The notes under the pieces: model-generated | What the model was told of the DNA's origin: nothing | The model's database searches: none | The model's input: only the letters and a program-made list of their open reading frames with translations | From: Hyphomicrobiales bacterium | GTDB lineage: Bacteria > Pseudomonadota > Alphaproteobacteria > Rhizobiales > Rhizobiaceae | Length of the DNA: 64,000 bases | Assembly: GCA_900473915.1 (NCBI GenBank) | Contig: UCNG01000003.1 | Coordinates: 62,001-126,000 of the forward strand | Direction: 5' to 3' | Translations under genes and position numbers: made by a program | In this document: piece after piece, positions 8,946 through 18,113 of the stretch | Layout of the letters: each line of letters begins with the position of its first letter | Numbering within the stretch: the stretch's first letter is position 1

Positions 8946-9949
8946 TTGCTGGTCGCGGCCAGCCATTCATCGACCCATGACTTGCGGTTCCTGGCCACCT
9001 CGTCGGAGGGGAAGAGAAGCGTCTTTTCGGGTTTGGGCATCGCGTCGAAAGCGGCTGGAAGCGGGGCGGAAATCTTGCCCGCCGGGTACATCCAGTTGGT
9101 TTCGGGGATGGCATCCTGGAAACCGGGGCCGGTCATGAATGCCAGAAACTTTTGCGCCAAAGGATTTTTTGCGCCGGTGACGGTCTGGGCGGCCAGCTCG
9201 ATCTGGAGATAATTGCCTTCCGGATAGGCCAGAGCCTTATAGCGGTCCGTCTTTTCGGCGATCATGTGATAGGCGGGGGAGGTCGTGTAGGAAAGAACCA
9301 TCGGAGCCTCGCCCTTGGTGAAAAGGCCATAGGCTTCCGACCAGCCGGGCGTGACGGTGAGGATGCGCTTTTGCAGTTTCTGCCATGCGGCTTCCGCCTC
9401 ATCGCCATAGACCGATTTCATCCAGAGCAGCATGCCCAGCCCCGGCGTCGACGTGCGCGGGTCCTGCAGCACGATCTTCTGGGAAGGGTCGCCCTCGACC
9501 AGTTCCTTCAGGCTTTTGGGCGGATTGGGCAATTTTTCCGAGTCATAGACCACGGCGAAGTAGCCATAGTCGTAGGGCACGAAGATATCGTCCTTGAAGC
9601 CCCCCGGAACATTCACATTGCTCTGGTCGATGCCGCTTGGAGCGAAAAAGCCGGTAGCACGTGCTTCGGTCGTCAGATTGGTATCAAGACCAAGCACGAT
9701 GTCGGCTTTGGTATTGCCGCCTTCAAGCTTGAGGCGATTGAGCAGGGCAACGCCGTCGGCGGACGCAATCCAGTCAACTTCGCAGTTGCATTCCTTTTCG
9801 AAGTTTTCCTTGACCTTCGGTCCCGGACCCCATTCGGAAACGAAACTGTCATAGGTGTAGACGGTGAGCTTGTCTTTCGCCTGTGCAGAAGGCGTGAAAG
9901 CAACGGCTGCGGAAAATGAAAAGGCCAGCAAAGATAAAAGCCGCATCAC
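8942..9949 (-). CDS. thiB: Thiamine-binding periplasmic protein ThiB
   Basis: 335-aa solute-binding protein with a Sec signal peptide ([18 protein letters not shown], predicted cleavage after AQA) and a ThiB/TbpA body starting [18 protein letters not shown]. It captures thiamine and its phosphates in the periplasm. Two adjacent ATG codons (9949, 9946) are possible; AAAGGAAG lies upstream. It is the first gene of the thi transport operon, about 50 bases downstream of the riboswitch. Confidence 0.94.
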   Translation of the reverse strand: MMRLLSLLAFSFSAAVAFTPSAQAKDKLTVYTYDSFVSEWGPGPKVKENFEKECNCEVDWIASADGVALLNRLKLEGGNTKADIVLGLDTNLTTEARATGFFAPSGIDQSNVNVPGGFKDDIFVPYDYGYFAVVYDSEKLPNPPKSLKELVEGDPSQKIVLQDPRTSTPGLGMLLWMKSVYGDEAEAAWQKLQKRILTVTPGWSEAYGLFTKGEAPMVLSYTTSPAYHMIAEKTDRYKALAYPEGNYLQIELAAQTVTGAKNPLAQKFLAFMTGPGFQDAIPETNWMYPAGKISAPLPAAFDAMPKPEKTLLFPSDEVARNRKSWVDEWLAATSK

Positions 9950-10000
9950 GGCACTTCCTTTCTTTTGTTACAAGAGGATCGAGCGCCGTTTATGGAGCGT

Positions 10001-10143
10001 CTAATCCCTCCGCCGGTGCAAACCGGATCAGGTTCAGCGGGTTGGCCGTTTATTCAGGCATTTCCGAACGCAAAACCGCTTTACACTTTTGCTGGAAATG
10101 CTTTGGGCCTCTCAGCCATCCGCGAAAGCAGACGGCACCCCGT
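10001..10143 (-). promoter_or_regulatory. TPP riboswitch (THI element) controlling thiBPQ
   Basis: Read on the minus strand the conserved blocks appear in order: ACGGGGTGCC, GGCTGAGAGG, AACCCGCTGAACCTGATCCG and GGCGGAGGGATTA. These are the core of the thiamine pyrophosphate aptamer. Placement directly before thiB confirms the target. The P3 arm between GAGAGGCC and GGCCAACCCG is long and holds a 44-base hairpin (10058-10101) that matches a dispersed repeat of this genome. High TPP should reduce expression, probably by hiding the thiB ribosome binding site; no clear terminator follows the aptamer. Confidence 0.95.
10058..10101. repeat. Dispersed hairpin repeat inside the TPP riboswitch P3 arm
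   Basis: GCATTTCC (10058-10065) pairs with GGAAATGC (10094-10101), and an inner stem GCAAAA/TTTTGC lies at 10070-10075/10087-10092. From 10069 to 10102 the sequence is nearly identical to 63928-63961 near the window end (two or three substitutions). This is therefore a copy of a genomic repeat used as, or inserted in, the riboswitch arm. Confidence 0.75.
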
Positions 10144-10247
10144 TAGAGCGGTTGCGACAATAATCTTTCGCAACGGGAAGGGCAAGAGATGGCAATGGCA
10201 GCGAATGCAGGCTTCCGGCGCGGATTTGCCCGTGTTATGAGCGGCTT

Positions 10248-10895
10248 ATGAGCACATTCGTCATTCTTCTCGGCGGCGATCTCACCGTGACTGATCGCCT
10301 GAAACGCCAAATTGCAGGCGCGCGTATTCTCGCCGCCGATAGCGGGATCAGGCATGCTGCCGCACTTGGTGTCGAACCGGAACTGTGGCTCGGCGATTTC
10401 GATTCGACCTCCCCGGAGCTTCGCGCTCAATATGGTCACATTCCGCAAAAGACGTTTCCTTCGGCCAAGGACATGACCGACGGAGAACTCGCTTTCGAGG
10501 AAGCCTATGCGCGGGGGGCGGAACGGGTCATCCTGTGCGGAGCCTTCGGCGGGCAGCGCACCGACCATACGCTTTTGCATCTGACCATGGCGACGGCGCA
10601 GGCCGCAAAAGGGCGCAACGTCCTTCTGTCCAGCGGTTATGAAGAAGCCTGGCCCCTGCCGCCCGGCGATTTTGTTTATGATTTCCCGGATGGAACACCG
10701 TTCAGTGTGATTAATTTCAGCACTGTCGAAGGCCTTTCGATCACGAATGCGGAGTGGCCGTTAGATAATGTGACACTGCCATTTGGCTCTTCATGGACAG
10801 TTTCCAACGTGGTTCGTGGAACACTTCGCGTTACTGTGCATTCTGGACTAGCGATACTTGTCGCCAATTTGGCGATGGAGGATCAACCGCACTGA
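10248..10895 (+). CDS. thiN: Thiamine pyrophosphokinase (thiamine diphosphokinase)
   Basis: 215-aa enzyme that transfers pyrophosphate from ATP to thiamine, giving TPP. Family motifs: LAADSGIRHAAALGVEPE, GDFDST, the catalytic acid cluster in DMTDGELAFEEA, and GAFGGQRTDHTLLHL, followed by the small C-terminal thiamine-binding beta domain (SSWTVSNVVRGTL). It is divergent from the riboswitch-controlled thiamine importer, so the pair forms a salvage module: uptake of thiamine and conversion to cofactor. No riboswitch precedes this gene itself. Confidence 0.93.
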   Translation: MSTFVILLGGDLTVTDRLKRQIAGARILAADSGIRHAAALGVEPELWLGDFDSTSPELRAQYGHIPQKTFPSAKDMTDGELAFEEAYARGAERVILCGAFGGQRTDHTLLHLTMATAQAAKGRNVLLSSGYEEAWPLPPGDFVYDFPDGTPFSVINFSTVEGLSITNAEWPLDNVTLPFGSSWTVSNVVRGTLRVTVHSGLAILVANLAMEDQPH

Positions 10896-10923
10896 GGCCG
10901 CTAACCTTACCAATCGAAAGAGC

Positions 10924-10952
10924 TTGACGCTGACAAGTGAAACGTATTGTAA
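10924..10952 (+). promoter_or_regulatory. Candidate sigma-70 promoter of the glycine-zipper lipoprotein gene
   Basis: TTGACG (10924-10929), 17-base spacer, TTGTAA (10947-10952), about 85 bases before the start at 11039. The -35 is good and the -10 is weak. Confidence 0.35.
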
Positions 10953-11038
10953 ATGGGTCAAGCGGGTGTCATCTGCTTTACGCCGAAGTTGGGGACGCAA
11001 AGTCGGTGATTAGTTCAACTCTTGTAGGAGATGTTTCA

Positions 11039-11323
11039 ATGAAGTCACGTCTTACGATGATTGCTGTTGCTGGCGTGCTCGCGTTCTCGACGGCTGCATG
11101 CACGACGAATGAACAGCGCACGGCCGGTTACGGCGTTGGCGGCGCCGCTCTGGGCGCTCTCGCCGGTGGCGCAATCGGTGGCAATGGCCGCGGTGCGCTG
11201 ACGGGTGCTGCGATCGGTGCGGTTGCCGGTACGCTGCTTGGTGCAGCCCAGACCCGCAACGGCGTGCAGTATTGCCGTTACCGCGATCCCTATGGTCGCG
11301 TATACGAAGCGCCTTGCCAGTAA
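11039..11323 (+). CDS. Small glycine-zipper outer-membrane lipoprotein
   Basis: 94-aa precursor. A lipoprotein signal (MKSRLTMIAVAGVLAFSTAAC, lipobox STAAC) is followed by a glycine-zipper 2TM domain (GGAALGALAGGAIGGNGRGA, then GAAIGAVAGTLLGA) and a short C-terminus with two cysteines. Similar small proteins of the Rickettsia 17-kDa antigen type sit in the outer membrane. The ATG at 11039 has GGAG eight bases upstream and gives the correct lipobox, so the longer frame from 10937 is rejected. A strong terminator follows. No specific function is known. Confidence 0.85.
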   Translation: MKSRLTMIAVAGVLAFSTAACTTNEQRTAGYGVGGAALGALAGGAIGGNGRGALTGAAIGAVAGTLLGAAQTRNGVQYCRYRDPYGRVYEAPCQ

Positions 11324-11361
11324 TGGCTTGGCCAGTAATAGCTGGATAATCAGTTTGCCGA

Positions 11362-11391
11362 CAGGCCGGGGAAACCCGGCCTGTTTGCTTT
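11362..11391 (+). terminator. Rho-independent terminator of the lipoprotein gene
   Basis: CAGGCCGGG-GAAA-CCCGGCCTG, a perfect 9-bp stem with a GAAA tetraloop, followed by TTTGCTTTC. Confidence 0.85.
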
Positions 11392-11483
11392 CACGGGTCT
11401 TTTCTTGCCGTTCCATTTGACAGAACGGCTTTTGTCGCGGACAAGCAGGGCGGAATTTTCAATCCTGTTTATCGAAGAGAACC

Positions 11484-13301
11484 ATGGCACCACCACTCCT
11501 GCGCCTCGACCAGATCAAGCTAACCTTCGGGGGCACACCGCTTCTGGAGGACGCAGGCCTTTCGGTGAGCGAGGGCGACCGCATCGCGCTGGTCGGCCGC
11601 AATGGTTCGGGTAAATCGACCCTGCTCAAGATTGCCGCCGGCATGGTGGAAGCGACATCGGGCGAGGTTTTCAAACATCCCGGTGCAACCGTCCGTTATC
11701 TGCCGCAGGTGCCGGATATGGATGGCTTCGCCAATGTGCGCGCCTATGTGGAAGCGGGGCTGGGGCCGACCGACGACCCGCATCGCGTCACCTATCTTCT
11801 CGAACATCTGGGGCTGACTGGTGAGGAAAAGCCGGATCATCTGTCCGGCGGCGAGGCGCGGCGCGCTGCCCTCGCGCGTGTAATTGCGCCGCAGCCTGAT
11901 GTGCTTTTGCTGGACGAGCCGACCAACCATCTGGACCTCACCACCATCGAATGGCTGGAAGGCGAGCTGCGCCAGATTCGCTCGGCCATCGTGCTGATCT
12001 CGCATGACCGGCGCTTTCTGGAAAATGTCAGCCGGGCGACGGTCTGGCTGGATCGCGGCATCACGCGCCGTCTGGAGCAGGGCTTTGGCCATTTCGAGGA
12101 ATGGCGCGACAAGGTGCTGGAAGAGGAAGAGCGCGACCACCACAAGCTCGGTCGGCAGATTGCGCGCGAGGAACACTGGCTGCGTTACGGCGTCACGGCG
12201 CGCCGCAAGCGCAATATGCGCCGCCTCGGTGAACTGCACTCCATGCGTGCCGATTTCCGCAATCATCGCAAGGCGCAAGGGACGGCGGTTCTGGCGGCAA
12301 GCGATGCCAAGGAATCCGGCAAGCTGGTGATTGAAGCCAAGGGGCTGAACAAGGCCTATGGCGAGCGCGTACTGGTCAAGGATTTTTCGATCCGCGTGCA
12401 GCGCGGTGATCGTATCGGTCTTGTTGGTCCCAACGGTGCCGGAAAGACGACGCTTTTGTCGCTTCTGACCGGCAAACTGGAACCGGATTCAGGAACGCTG
12501 CGGCTTGGCGTCAATCTCGAAATGGCCGAACTCGACCAGAAGCGCGAAAGCCTCAATCTGGACGAGACGCTGGCGCATTATCTGACGGACGGGCGCGGCG
12601 AAAGCCTTGTCGTCAATGGCGAGCAGCGGCATGTCGTATCCTATATGAAGGACTTTTTGTTCCAGCCGGAGCAGGCGCGCACGCCCATCCGCGAGCTTTC
12701 CGGCGGCGAACGCGCCCGCCTGATGCTGGCCCGCGTTCTGGCGCGTCCCGCCAACCTGCTGATCCTCGACGAGCCGACCAACGATCTCGATATGGAAACG
12801 CTCGATCTGCTGCAGGAGCTGGTCGCCGGTTTTCCGGGCACAGTCATTCTGGTCAGCCACGACCGCGATTTTCTGGACCGCACCGTTACTTCGGTCATTG
12901 CGCCGGAAGGTGACGGGCGCTGGCTGGAATATGCGGGTGGCTATGCCGACATGATGGCGCAGCGCAAGGAACAGGCCCTGAACCGGCGCTCGGTCAAGGC
13001 ATCCGGTCCAAATGCCGACAGCAGGGGAGAAGAAAGCGCACCCCAGCCAAGACGGGACGAAAAGCGCAAGCTTTCCTACAAGCAGAAATTCGCGCTTGAA
13101 ACGCTGCCCGGCAAGATGGACGCGCTGGCCAAGGAAATTGCAGTGCTGGAAGGCAAGCTTGCCGATCCGCAGCTTTATGCCAAAGATCCGACGCTGTTTG
13201 CCAAGACCGCCGATCTGCTTGAGAAAAAGCGCTCCGAAAATGCGGCCATGGAAGAAGAATGGCTGGAATTGGAAATGCTGCGCGAGGAAATCGAAGGGTA
13301 A
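11484..13301 (+). CDS. uup: ABC-F family ATPase, Uup-like
   Basis: 605-aa soluble protein with two ABC domains and no membrane segments. First domain: GRNGSGKST, LSGGEARRAALARVI, LLLDEPTNHLDL. Second domain: GPNGAGKTT, LSGGERARLMLARVL, LILDEPTNDLDM. A linker with charged helices joins them, and a C-terminal coiled coil (roughly residues 530-600) is typical of Uup. ABC-F proteins act on the ribosome; Uup is also linked to DNA branch structures and transposon excision. Single gene, convergent with the aldo/keto reductase. Confidence 0.85.
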   Translation: MAPPLLRLDQIKLTFGGTPLLEDAGLSVSEGDRIALVGRNGSGKSTLLKIAAGMVEATSGEVFKHPGATVRYLPQVPDMDGFANVRAYVEAGLGPTDDPHRVTYLLEHLGLTGEEKPDHLSGGEARRAALARVIAPQPDVLLLDEPTNHLDLTTIEWLEGELRQIRSAIVLISHDRRFLENVSRATVWLDRGITRRLEQGFGHFEEWRDKVLEEEERDHHKLGRQIAREEHWLRYGVTARRKRNMRRLGELHSMRADFRNHRKAQGTAVLAASDAKESGKLVIEAKGLNKAYGERVLVKDFSIRVQRGDRIGLVGPNGAGKTTLLSLLTGKLEPDSGTLRLGVNLEMAELDQKRESLNLDETLAHYLTDGRGESLVVNGEQRHVVSYMKDFLFQPEQARTPIRELSGGERARLMLARVLARPANLLILDEPTNDLDMETLDLLQELVAGFPGTVILVSHDRDFLDRTVTSVIAPEGDGRWLEYAGGYADMMAQRKEQALNRRSVKASGPNADSRGEESAPQPRRDEKRKLSYKQKFALETLPGKMDALAKEIAVLEGKLADPQLYAKDPTLFAKTADLLEKKRSENAAMEEEWLELEMLREEIEG

Positions 13302-13315
13302 GGCTACCCTTCGAT
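13290..13315. terminator. Hairpin between convergent genes (uup / aldo-keto reductase)
   Basis: ATCGAAGGGTA-AGGC-TACCCTTCGAT, an 11-bp perfect stem that spans the uup stop codon. T-rich but imperfect tails exist on both sides (GCTTTGAAATTT on plus), so it is a likely weak bidirectional terminator. Confidence 0.5.
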
Positions 13316-13325
13316 GCTTTGAAAT

Positions 13326-14273
13326 TTAGCTGCTCGCCTTGTTCAGCAAGGCGATTTCATCGTCGCTAAGCTTCAATTCGGCTGCGGCGATCAGTTCGCC
13401 AAGCTGGGCCAAGCGCGTGGCGCTGGCAATGGGTGCCGTGACTGACGGCTGTGCGATGAGCCATGCGATTGCGACCTGCGCTGGCGTGACATCGAGATTG
13501 CGGGCCACATCATCCAATGCCGCAATGATGCGCGAACCGCGATCCGTCAGATATTTTTCAACTGATTTTCCGCGTGCGCTTTGCCCGAGATCGCCAGCGG
13601 AACGGTACTTCCCGGTCAGAAACCCCGCAGCAAGCGAATAATAGGAAATGACGCCAAGCTCGTTGTCTCGGCAGGTTTTTTCCAGCCCGTTTTCGAAATC
13701 CGCGCGATCATAGAGGTTATAAAGCGGTTGCAGGCTTTCATAGCGCGGCAGATCATGCGTACGAGCAACCTTCAGCGCCTCGGTCAGCCGCTCCGGCGTG
13801 AGATTGGATGCGCCGATGGCCCGCACCTTGCCAGCGTCAATCAGCTCCTTATAGGTGCCGAGTACGTCTTCGAACGGTGTTTCCGGGTCATCCCAGTGCG
13901 ATTGATAAAGATCGATGTAATCCGTCTGCAGCCGTTTGAGGGAGGCGTCGACCGCTTTGCGGATATAGGCCGGGGAGAGGCCCTTTTCGTCAGGGCCCAG
14001 TTCGCCGCCGACCTTGGTGGCGATGACGACCTTGTCGCGCAGGCCACGGGACTTCAGCCAATTGCCGATAATGGTTTCGGATTCGCCGCCCGCATTGCCG
14101 GGCGCCCAGGCGGAATAGACATCCGCCGTGTCGATGAAATTGAATCCCGCATCGATAAAACGGTCGAGAAGCGAAAATGACGTCGCTTCGTCGACCGTCC
14201 ATCCAAATACATTGCCGCCGAAGCACAGCGGCGAGACATTGAGTTCGGTCCGTCCGAGCTTTCTGAATTCCAT
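13326..14273 (-). CDS. Aldo/keto reductase
   Basis: 315-aa NADPH-dependent oxidoreductase of the AKR superfamily. Signature segments: NFIDTADVYSAW (catalytic Asp and Tyr), a Lys in IATKVGG, and the catalytic His in YIDLYQSHWDD; the cofactor-binding end is near QVAIAWLIAQPSVTAPI. It resembles the YajO/Tas-like group that acts on sugars or aldehydes. The true substrate is unknown. It has its own unit, downstream of and on the same strand as gapR, with a hairpin between them. Confidence 0.88.
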   Translation of the reverse strand: MEFRKLGRTELNVSPLCFGGNVFGWTVDEATSFSLLDRFIDAGFNFIDTADVYSAWAPGNAGGESETIIGNWLKSRGLRDKVVIATKVGGELGPDEKGLSPAYIRKAVDASLKRLQTDYIDLYQSHWDDPETPFEDVLGTYKELIDAGKVRAIGASNLTPERLTEALKVARTHDLPRYESLQPLYNLYDRADFENGLEKTCRDNELGVISYYSLAAGFLTGKYRSAGDLGQSARGKSVEKYLTDRGSRIIAALDDVARNLDVTPAQVAIAWLIAQPSVTAPIASATRLAQLGELIAAAELKLSDDEIALLNKASS

Positions 14274-14329
14274 AGACCTCTTCCTCTGAATACGAATCGC
14301 GAATGATTCATCGGGTTTCGATTTCAGGA

Positions 14330-14356
14330 AGAAGAAGGAAGGCTCCGGGAGGAGCC
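14330..14356 (-). terminator. Terminator of gapR
   Basis: On the minus strand GGCTCC-TCCC-GGAGCC followed by TTCCTTCTTCTT, just after the gapR stop at 14361. Confidence 0.6.
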
Positions 14357-14360
14357 GAAA

Positions 14361-14621
14361 TCAGCTCATGCCAAGCGCATCCATATAGAGCTGCAGCATG
14401 GCTTCTTCTTCCTGACGTTCATGGTCTTCTTTTTTACGCAGACGAATAATGGTCCTCACGACCTTGCTGTCAAACCCCGATCCCTTCAATTCCGCGTAAA
14501 CTTCCTTGATGTCGTCGCCGATGGTCTTTTTTTCTTCTTCCAGGCGCTCGATGCGCTCGATGAAAGCGCGCAACTGGCCGACAGCAATCGTTTGGGCTTC
14601 GCTGGTAATGTCGTCGCTCAC
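14361..14621 (-). CDS. gapR: GapR, DUF2312 nucleoid-associated protein
   Basis: 86-aa highly charged helical protein ([40 protein letters not shown]) matching the DUF2312/GapR family. GapR binds overtwisted, AT-rich DNA ahead of replication and transcription forks and stimulates type II topoisomerases; it is near-universal in Alphaproteobacteria. The start is GTG at 14621 with GGAGAA upstream. Length agrees with the family (about 80-90 aa). Confidence 0.93.
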   Translation of the reverse strand: MSDDITSEAQTIAVGQLRAFIERIERLEEEKKTIGDDIKEVYAELKGSGFDSKVVRTIIRLRKKEDHERQEEEAMLQLYMDALGMS

Positions 14622-14804
14622 GAGGAGTTCTCCAATTCAAATTCTATGATGACGCGGACACGCATTGCGCGAAACCGCTTATCGAAAGTCTGGACTGTTT
14701 TTCCCGCGAGTCGCAGGCAAAATTAAGAGCCTTTTTCGATGCACGACCCGGTTTGACGGGTCAAGCCCTGTGGATAGCGGGTAAAGCATCTCCTGACAGG
14801 CCCG

Positions 14805-15623
14805 TTATCTGCTCCTATCGGCACGCGAGCCGAAATACTGCACCGCATGAATGCCGGGCAAGGTGTTGATCTGCGCGATCATCGGCGCGAGCCTTTCGGC
14901 CCATTCAGCGGCACCCTTGTCATCGGCAATCAGGTCCTGACGGATTTCGATCAGGACATGGGCGAACCCCTTCGCGGTCGCATGCCGGTACATGGCGTCG
15001 TTCTTGAGTGCGCCGTCATAGGGTTCGTTATCGCCAACCGTCAGGTCAGGATTTTCGCGCAGCAGCGCCAGCAGAGGCTTTACGGCACGGTCGTCCTTGT
15101 CCCAGAGAAGGCCGATCTGCCAGGGGCGGGCCTTGTCCTTCCAGCGCGGGGTGAAGGAATGGACCGAAACGATGAATGGTGCAGCCCCGCTTTCCGCCGC
15201 CACGCGTTGGCTCGCCCGCGCGACTGCATCGTGATAGGGACGATAGAAGCGTTGAAGGCGTTCCTCGCGCTCGCCTGCCGACATTGGGTAATTGCCGGAG
15301 ATGACCGCACCGTCGGATAGTTGCATGATAAGCGTCGGATCGTCCTCTCCGCGATTGGGATCGATCAGGAGGCGCGAAAAACCGCCGAGGACCGCTGGCG
15401 CGTTCAAACGGCTGGCAAGCCTGCGCGTCAAATTCTCGACGCCGATGTCATAAGCGATATGCCGGTCGAATTCACTTGTCTGCAAACCAAGCGTGCCATA
15501 TTCGGCTGGAACATCGCGGCGCGCATGGTCGGCGGTCAGGAGCAGGCCAAGGCTGAAATCGCCATCGATAGTGTGTGCTGGCGAGAACGGCGTCGAAGCG
15601 GTTGAACCGGATTGAAGCGGCAT
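14805..15623 (-). CDS. N-formylglutamate amidohydrolase family protein
   Basis: 272-aa hydrolase. Conserved stretches TADHARRDVPAEYG, FDRHIAYDIGVENLTRRLA, SRLLIDPNRGEDDPTL, IVSVHSFTPRW and VLIEIRQDLIADDKG place it in the HutG-type N-formylglutamate amidohydrolase family (zinc-dependent). The usual reaction is N-formyl-L-glutamate to formate and glutamate at the end of histidine breakdown, but no hut genes are nearby, so another N-acyl amino acid could be the substrate. It stands alone. Confidence 0.85.
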   Translation of the reverse strand: MPLQSGSTASTPFSPAHTIDGDFSLGLLLTADHARRDVPAEYGTLGLQTSEFDRHIAYDIGVENLTRRLASRLNAPAVLGGFSRLLIDPNRGEDDPTLIMQLSDGAVISGNYPMSAGEREERLQRFYRPYHDAVARASQRVAAESGAAPFIVSVHSFTPRWKDKARPWQIGLLWDKDDRAVKPLLALLRENPDLTVGDNEPYDGALKNDAMYRHATAKGFAHVLIEIRQDLIADDKGAAEWAERLAPMIAQINTLPGIHAVQYFGSRADRSR

Positions 15624-15879
15624 AGGGCGAAATCCGAGGCTGAACTGTGAAATTATTTCTGTGTTGTGCGGGAAGCTGTTTCAGGTCTGTCATGAGAAAG
15701 CCGGGATTGCAACGATCATTCTTTGATCGAGAGTACCTGTAATCAATGGGTTTGCGTTGACATCAAAGGCGAAACTGCCGAAAAGAGAGCGACCCGAAAC
15801 GGGATGTCCCCGAGATGGATTTCCTTGTGCAATATAAATTGTTCGATAAAACCGATAGCGGGCTGAAGGGGTTCTGCGT

Positions 15880-16341
15880 ATGCGACTTCCACGATCTCTA
15901 GTTTTGTTTGCCGGTGTGCTGATAACTGCGCTGGGCATGACATCCATAGAGGCAAAGGCGGATTTCCGCGTATGTAACGCAACCCAGAACCTGGTCGGCG
16001 TTGCGATCGGCTACCGGGCCAAGACCGGCTGGGTGACGGAAGGCTGGTGGCATATTGAAGGCGCTGCCTGCAAAACGCTGCTCGAAGGCCCGCTTTCATC
16101 CCGCTACTACTACCTCTACGCCGAAGACGCCCAGGGCGGCGGGCGCTGGGAGGGCAAGGTCAACATGTGCGTGGCCGAGAAAGAATTCCGTATTACTGGC
16201 GTCCAGGATTGCTTCGCGCGCGGTTTCCAGCGCAACGGCTTCCAGGAATACGACACCGGGGAACAATCGAGCTGGATGGTTCAGCTCACCGATGAAACGC
16301 CGACAGAAAACCCCACTGTTACAGGAACGAATAGTCAATGA
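15880..16341 (+). CDS. DUF1036 exported protein
   Basis: 153-aa precursor with a signal peptide (LVLFAGVLITALGMTSIEAKA) and a DUF1036 domain: ADFRVCNATQNLVGVAIGY, GWWHIEGAACKTLLEG, YYYLYAEDAQGGG, and conserved Cys residues that could form disulfides in the periplasm. Function is unknown. Its stop overlaps the pyruvate kinase start as ATGA, so the two are translationally coupled, a conserved but unexplained pairing in Rhizobiales. Confidence 0.85.
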   Translation: MRLPRSLVLFAGVLITALGMTSIEAKADFRVCNATQNLVGVAIGYRAKTGWVTEGWWHIEGAACKTLLEGPLSSRYYYLYAEDAQGGGRWEGKVNMCVAEKEFRITGVQDCFARGFQRNGFQEYDTGEQSSWMVQLTDETPTENPTVTGTNSQ

Positions 16342-17774
16342 AGCGCAACCGCAAGGTCAAGATTCTCGCCACGCTAGGTCCGGCGTCAGGCGAGGAAGCC
16401 GTCATCCGCAAGCTGTTTGAGGCAGGCGCGGATGTGTTCCGCATCAACATGAGTCATGCCGACCATGATTTGATGCGCACCCTCGTCAAGCGCATTCGCA
16501 ATGTGGAAAAGGAACTTGGCCGTCCGATCGGCATTCTGGCCGATCTTCAGGGGCCGAAGCTGCGCGTCGGCAAGTTCAAGGACGGCAAGGTCGATCTCGT
16601 TCCCGGCCAGACCTTCACCCTCGACAACAACGAAGCGCCTGGCGATGACACCCGCGTCTATCTTCCGCACCCGGAAATTCTCGAAGCTGTCGAGCCGGGC
16701 CATCGCCTGCTGATTGACGATGGCAAGCTGCATCTCGTCGCCGAAGCGAGCGACGGCAAGTCGATCCGCTGCAAGGTGATTTCTGGAACGCGCATTTCGG
16801 ACCGCAAGGGCGTCAGCCTCCCGGATACGACGCTCGGCGTCGGCGCGCTCACGGAAAAGGACCGCAAGGACCTCGATGCCGTTCTGAAGGAAGAAATCGA
16901 CTGGGTTGCGCTTTCCTTCATCCAGCGTCCGGAAGATCTGGCCGAAGTGCGCAAGGTTTCGCGCGGCAAGGTCGGCCTGATGTCGAAGATCGAGAAGCCG
17001 CAGGCTGTGACGCGTCTCGATGAAATCATCGAGCTTTCCGACGCATTGATGGTCGCGCGCGGCGATCTCGGCGTCGAAATGCCGCTTGAAAGCGTTCCGG
17101 GCATCCAGAAGCAGATCACCCGCAAGGCACGCCGCGCTGGCAAGCCGGTGGTGGTCGCCACGCAGATGCTGGAATCGATGATCACCGCTCCGGTCCCAAC
17201 CCGCGCCGAAGTGTCCGACGTTGCGACCGCCGTGTTCGAAGGCGCGGATGCGATCATGCTTTCGGCAGAATCCGCTTCCGGCCAGTATCCGGTCGAAGCC
17301 GTGGCCACCATGAACCGCATCGCGGAGCAGGTGGAGAAGGAGCCGACCTATTCGACCATCATCGATGCGCAGCGCGCAGCGCCGGAGCCGACGGGCGCCG
17401 ACGCAATCTCGCTTGCCGCACGCCAGATCGCGGAAACGCTGAAGCTTTCGGCCATCGTCACCTATACCGCTTCCGGCACGACTGGCCTGCGTGCTGCCCG
17501 CGAGCGTCCGCGTACGCCGATTATCGCCCTGTCGCCGGTCGTCGATACCGCGCGCAAGCTGTCGCTCGTCTGGGGCCTGCATTGCGTTGTGACCGCCGAT
17601 GCGCATGATCTGGAAGACATGGTCAACCATGCCTGCGAAATCGTCTTCCATGAAGAGTTCGGCAAGGCGGGCGACCGCGTCATCATCACCGCCGGTGTCC
17701 CATTCGGAACGCCCGGCGCGACCAACATGCTGCGCATCGCCTATATAGGTCCCGACGGCAAATCAGGCATCTAG
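16338..17774 (+). CDS. pyk: Pyruvate kinase
   Basis: 478-aa glycolytic enzyme, phosphoenolpyruvate + ADP to pyruvate + ATP. Motifs: KILATLGPAS at the start, ADLQGPKLRVG, the catalytic lysine in MSKIEKPQAVTRLDEI, MVARGDLGVEMP, and VATQMLESM. The C-terminal regulatory domain is present (AIVTYTASGTTGLRAA). Full family length. It overlaps the DUF1036 gene by four bases. A terminator lies about 160 bases downstream. Confidence 0.97.
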   Translation: MKRNRKVKILATLGPASGEEAVIRKLFEAGADVFRINMSHADHDLMRTLVKRIRNVEKELGRPIGILADLQGPKLRVGKFKDGKVDLVPGQTFTLDNNEAPGDDTRVYLPHPEILEAVEPGHRLLIDDGKLHLVAEASDGKSIRCKVISGTRISDRKGVSLPDTTLGVGALTEKDRKDLDAVLKEEIDWVALSFIQRPEDLAEVRKVSRGKVGLMSKIEKPQAVTRLDEIIELSDALMVARGDLGVEMPLESVPGIQKQITRKARRAGKPVVVATQMLESMITAPVPTRAEVSDVATAVFEGADAIMLSAESASGQYPVEAVATMNRIAEQVEKEPTYSTIIDAQRAAPEPTGADAISLAARQIAETLKLSAIVTYTASGTTGLRAARERPRTPIIALSPVVDTARKLSLVWGLHCVVTADAHDLEDMVNHACEIVFHEEFGKAGDRVIITAGVPFGTPGATNMLRIAYIGPDGKSGI

Positions 17775-18113
17775 ACTGGCGATATTCCGGCCGTGACGGC
17801 CTGCAAATGGCGTTGTTTTGCGCTTCCGGTGCTCATGTACCCAAAAGTACATTCCGCTCCGGTTCTCAAACCTCACCATTTTCGACTCGTCACAGCCAGA
17901 ATCTCATCCAGTCATGGTGCTCGGCATCCCAAAAAACGCGCTCCTTCGGGCGCGTTTTTGCTTTGAATAAAGATGAATTGGTGGAGGCGGGGGGCTGCTT
18001 TAAGAGCCTGAATCAAAAAGCGTCATGTGTCTGCGAAATTGGTGATTTTCGAGCACTGAAGCGCAGACAAATTGTCATTTGCAGCTACGCAGGAGCGACT
18101 TCTGGAGCAGGAT
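17775..18113. other. Intergenic region downstream of pyk
   Basis: 339 bases without a gene. It contains a small inverted repeat ATGTAC-CCAAAA-GTACAT (17835-17852) and the terminator at 17932-17959. The remaining 150 bases before the convergent TPR gene show nothing I can name. Confidence 0.5.
17932..17959 (+). terminator. Rho-independent terminator, pyk transcript
   Basis: AAAAAACGCGC-TCCTTCGG-GCGCGTTTTTG: stem flanked by an A-run and a T-run. Confidence 0.8.

Noticed and set aside
10937-11038. N-terminal extension of the glycine-zipper lipoprotein
   Set aside because: The extension would hide the lipoprotein signal peptide, and the ATG at 11039 has a proper ribosome binding site.
17835-17852. 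ATGTAC-CCAAAA-GTACAT downstream of pyk as an operator or attachment site
   Set aside because: The arms are only six bases, it lies in a post-gene region without an integrase or regulator nearby, and it looks like ordinary 3'-region structure.
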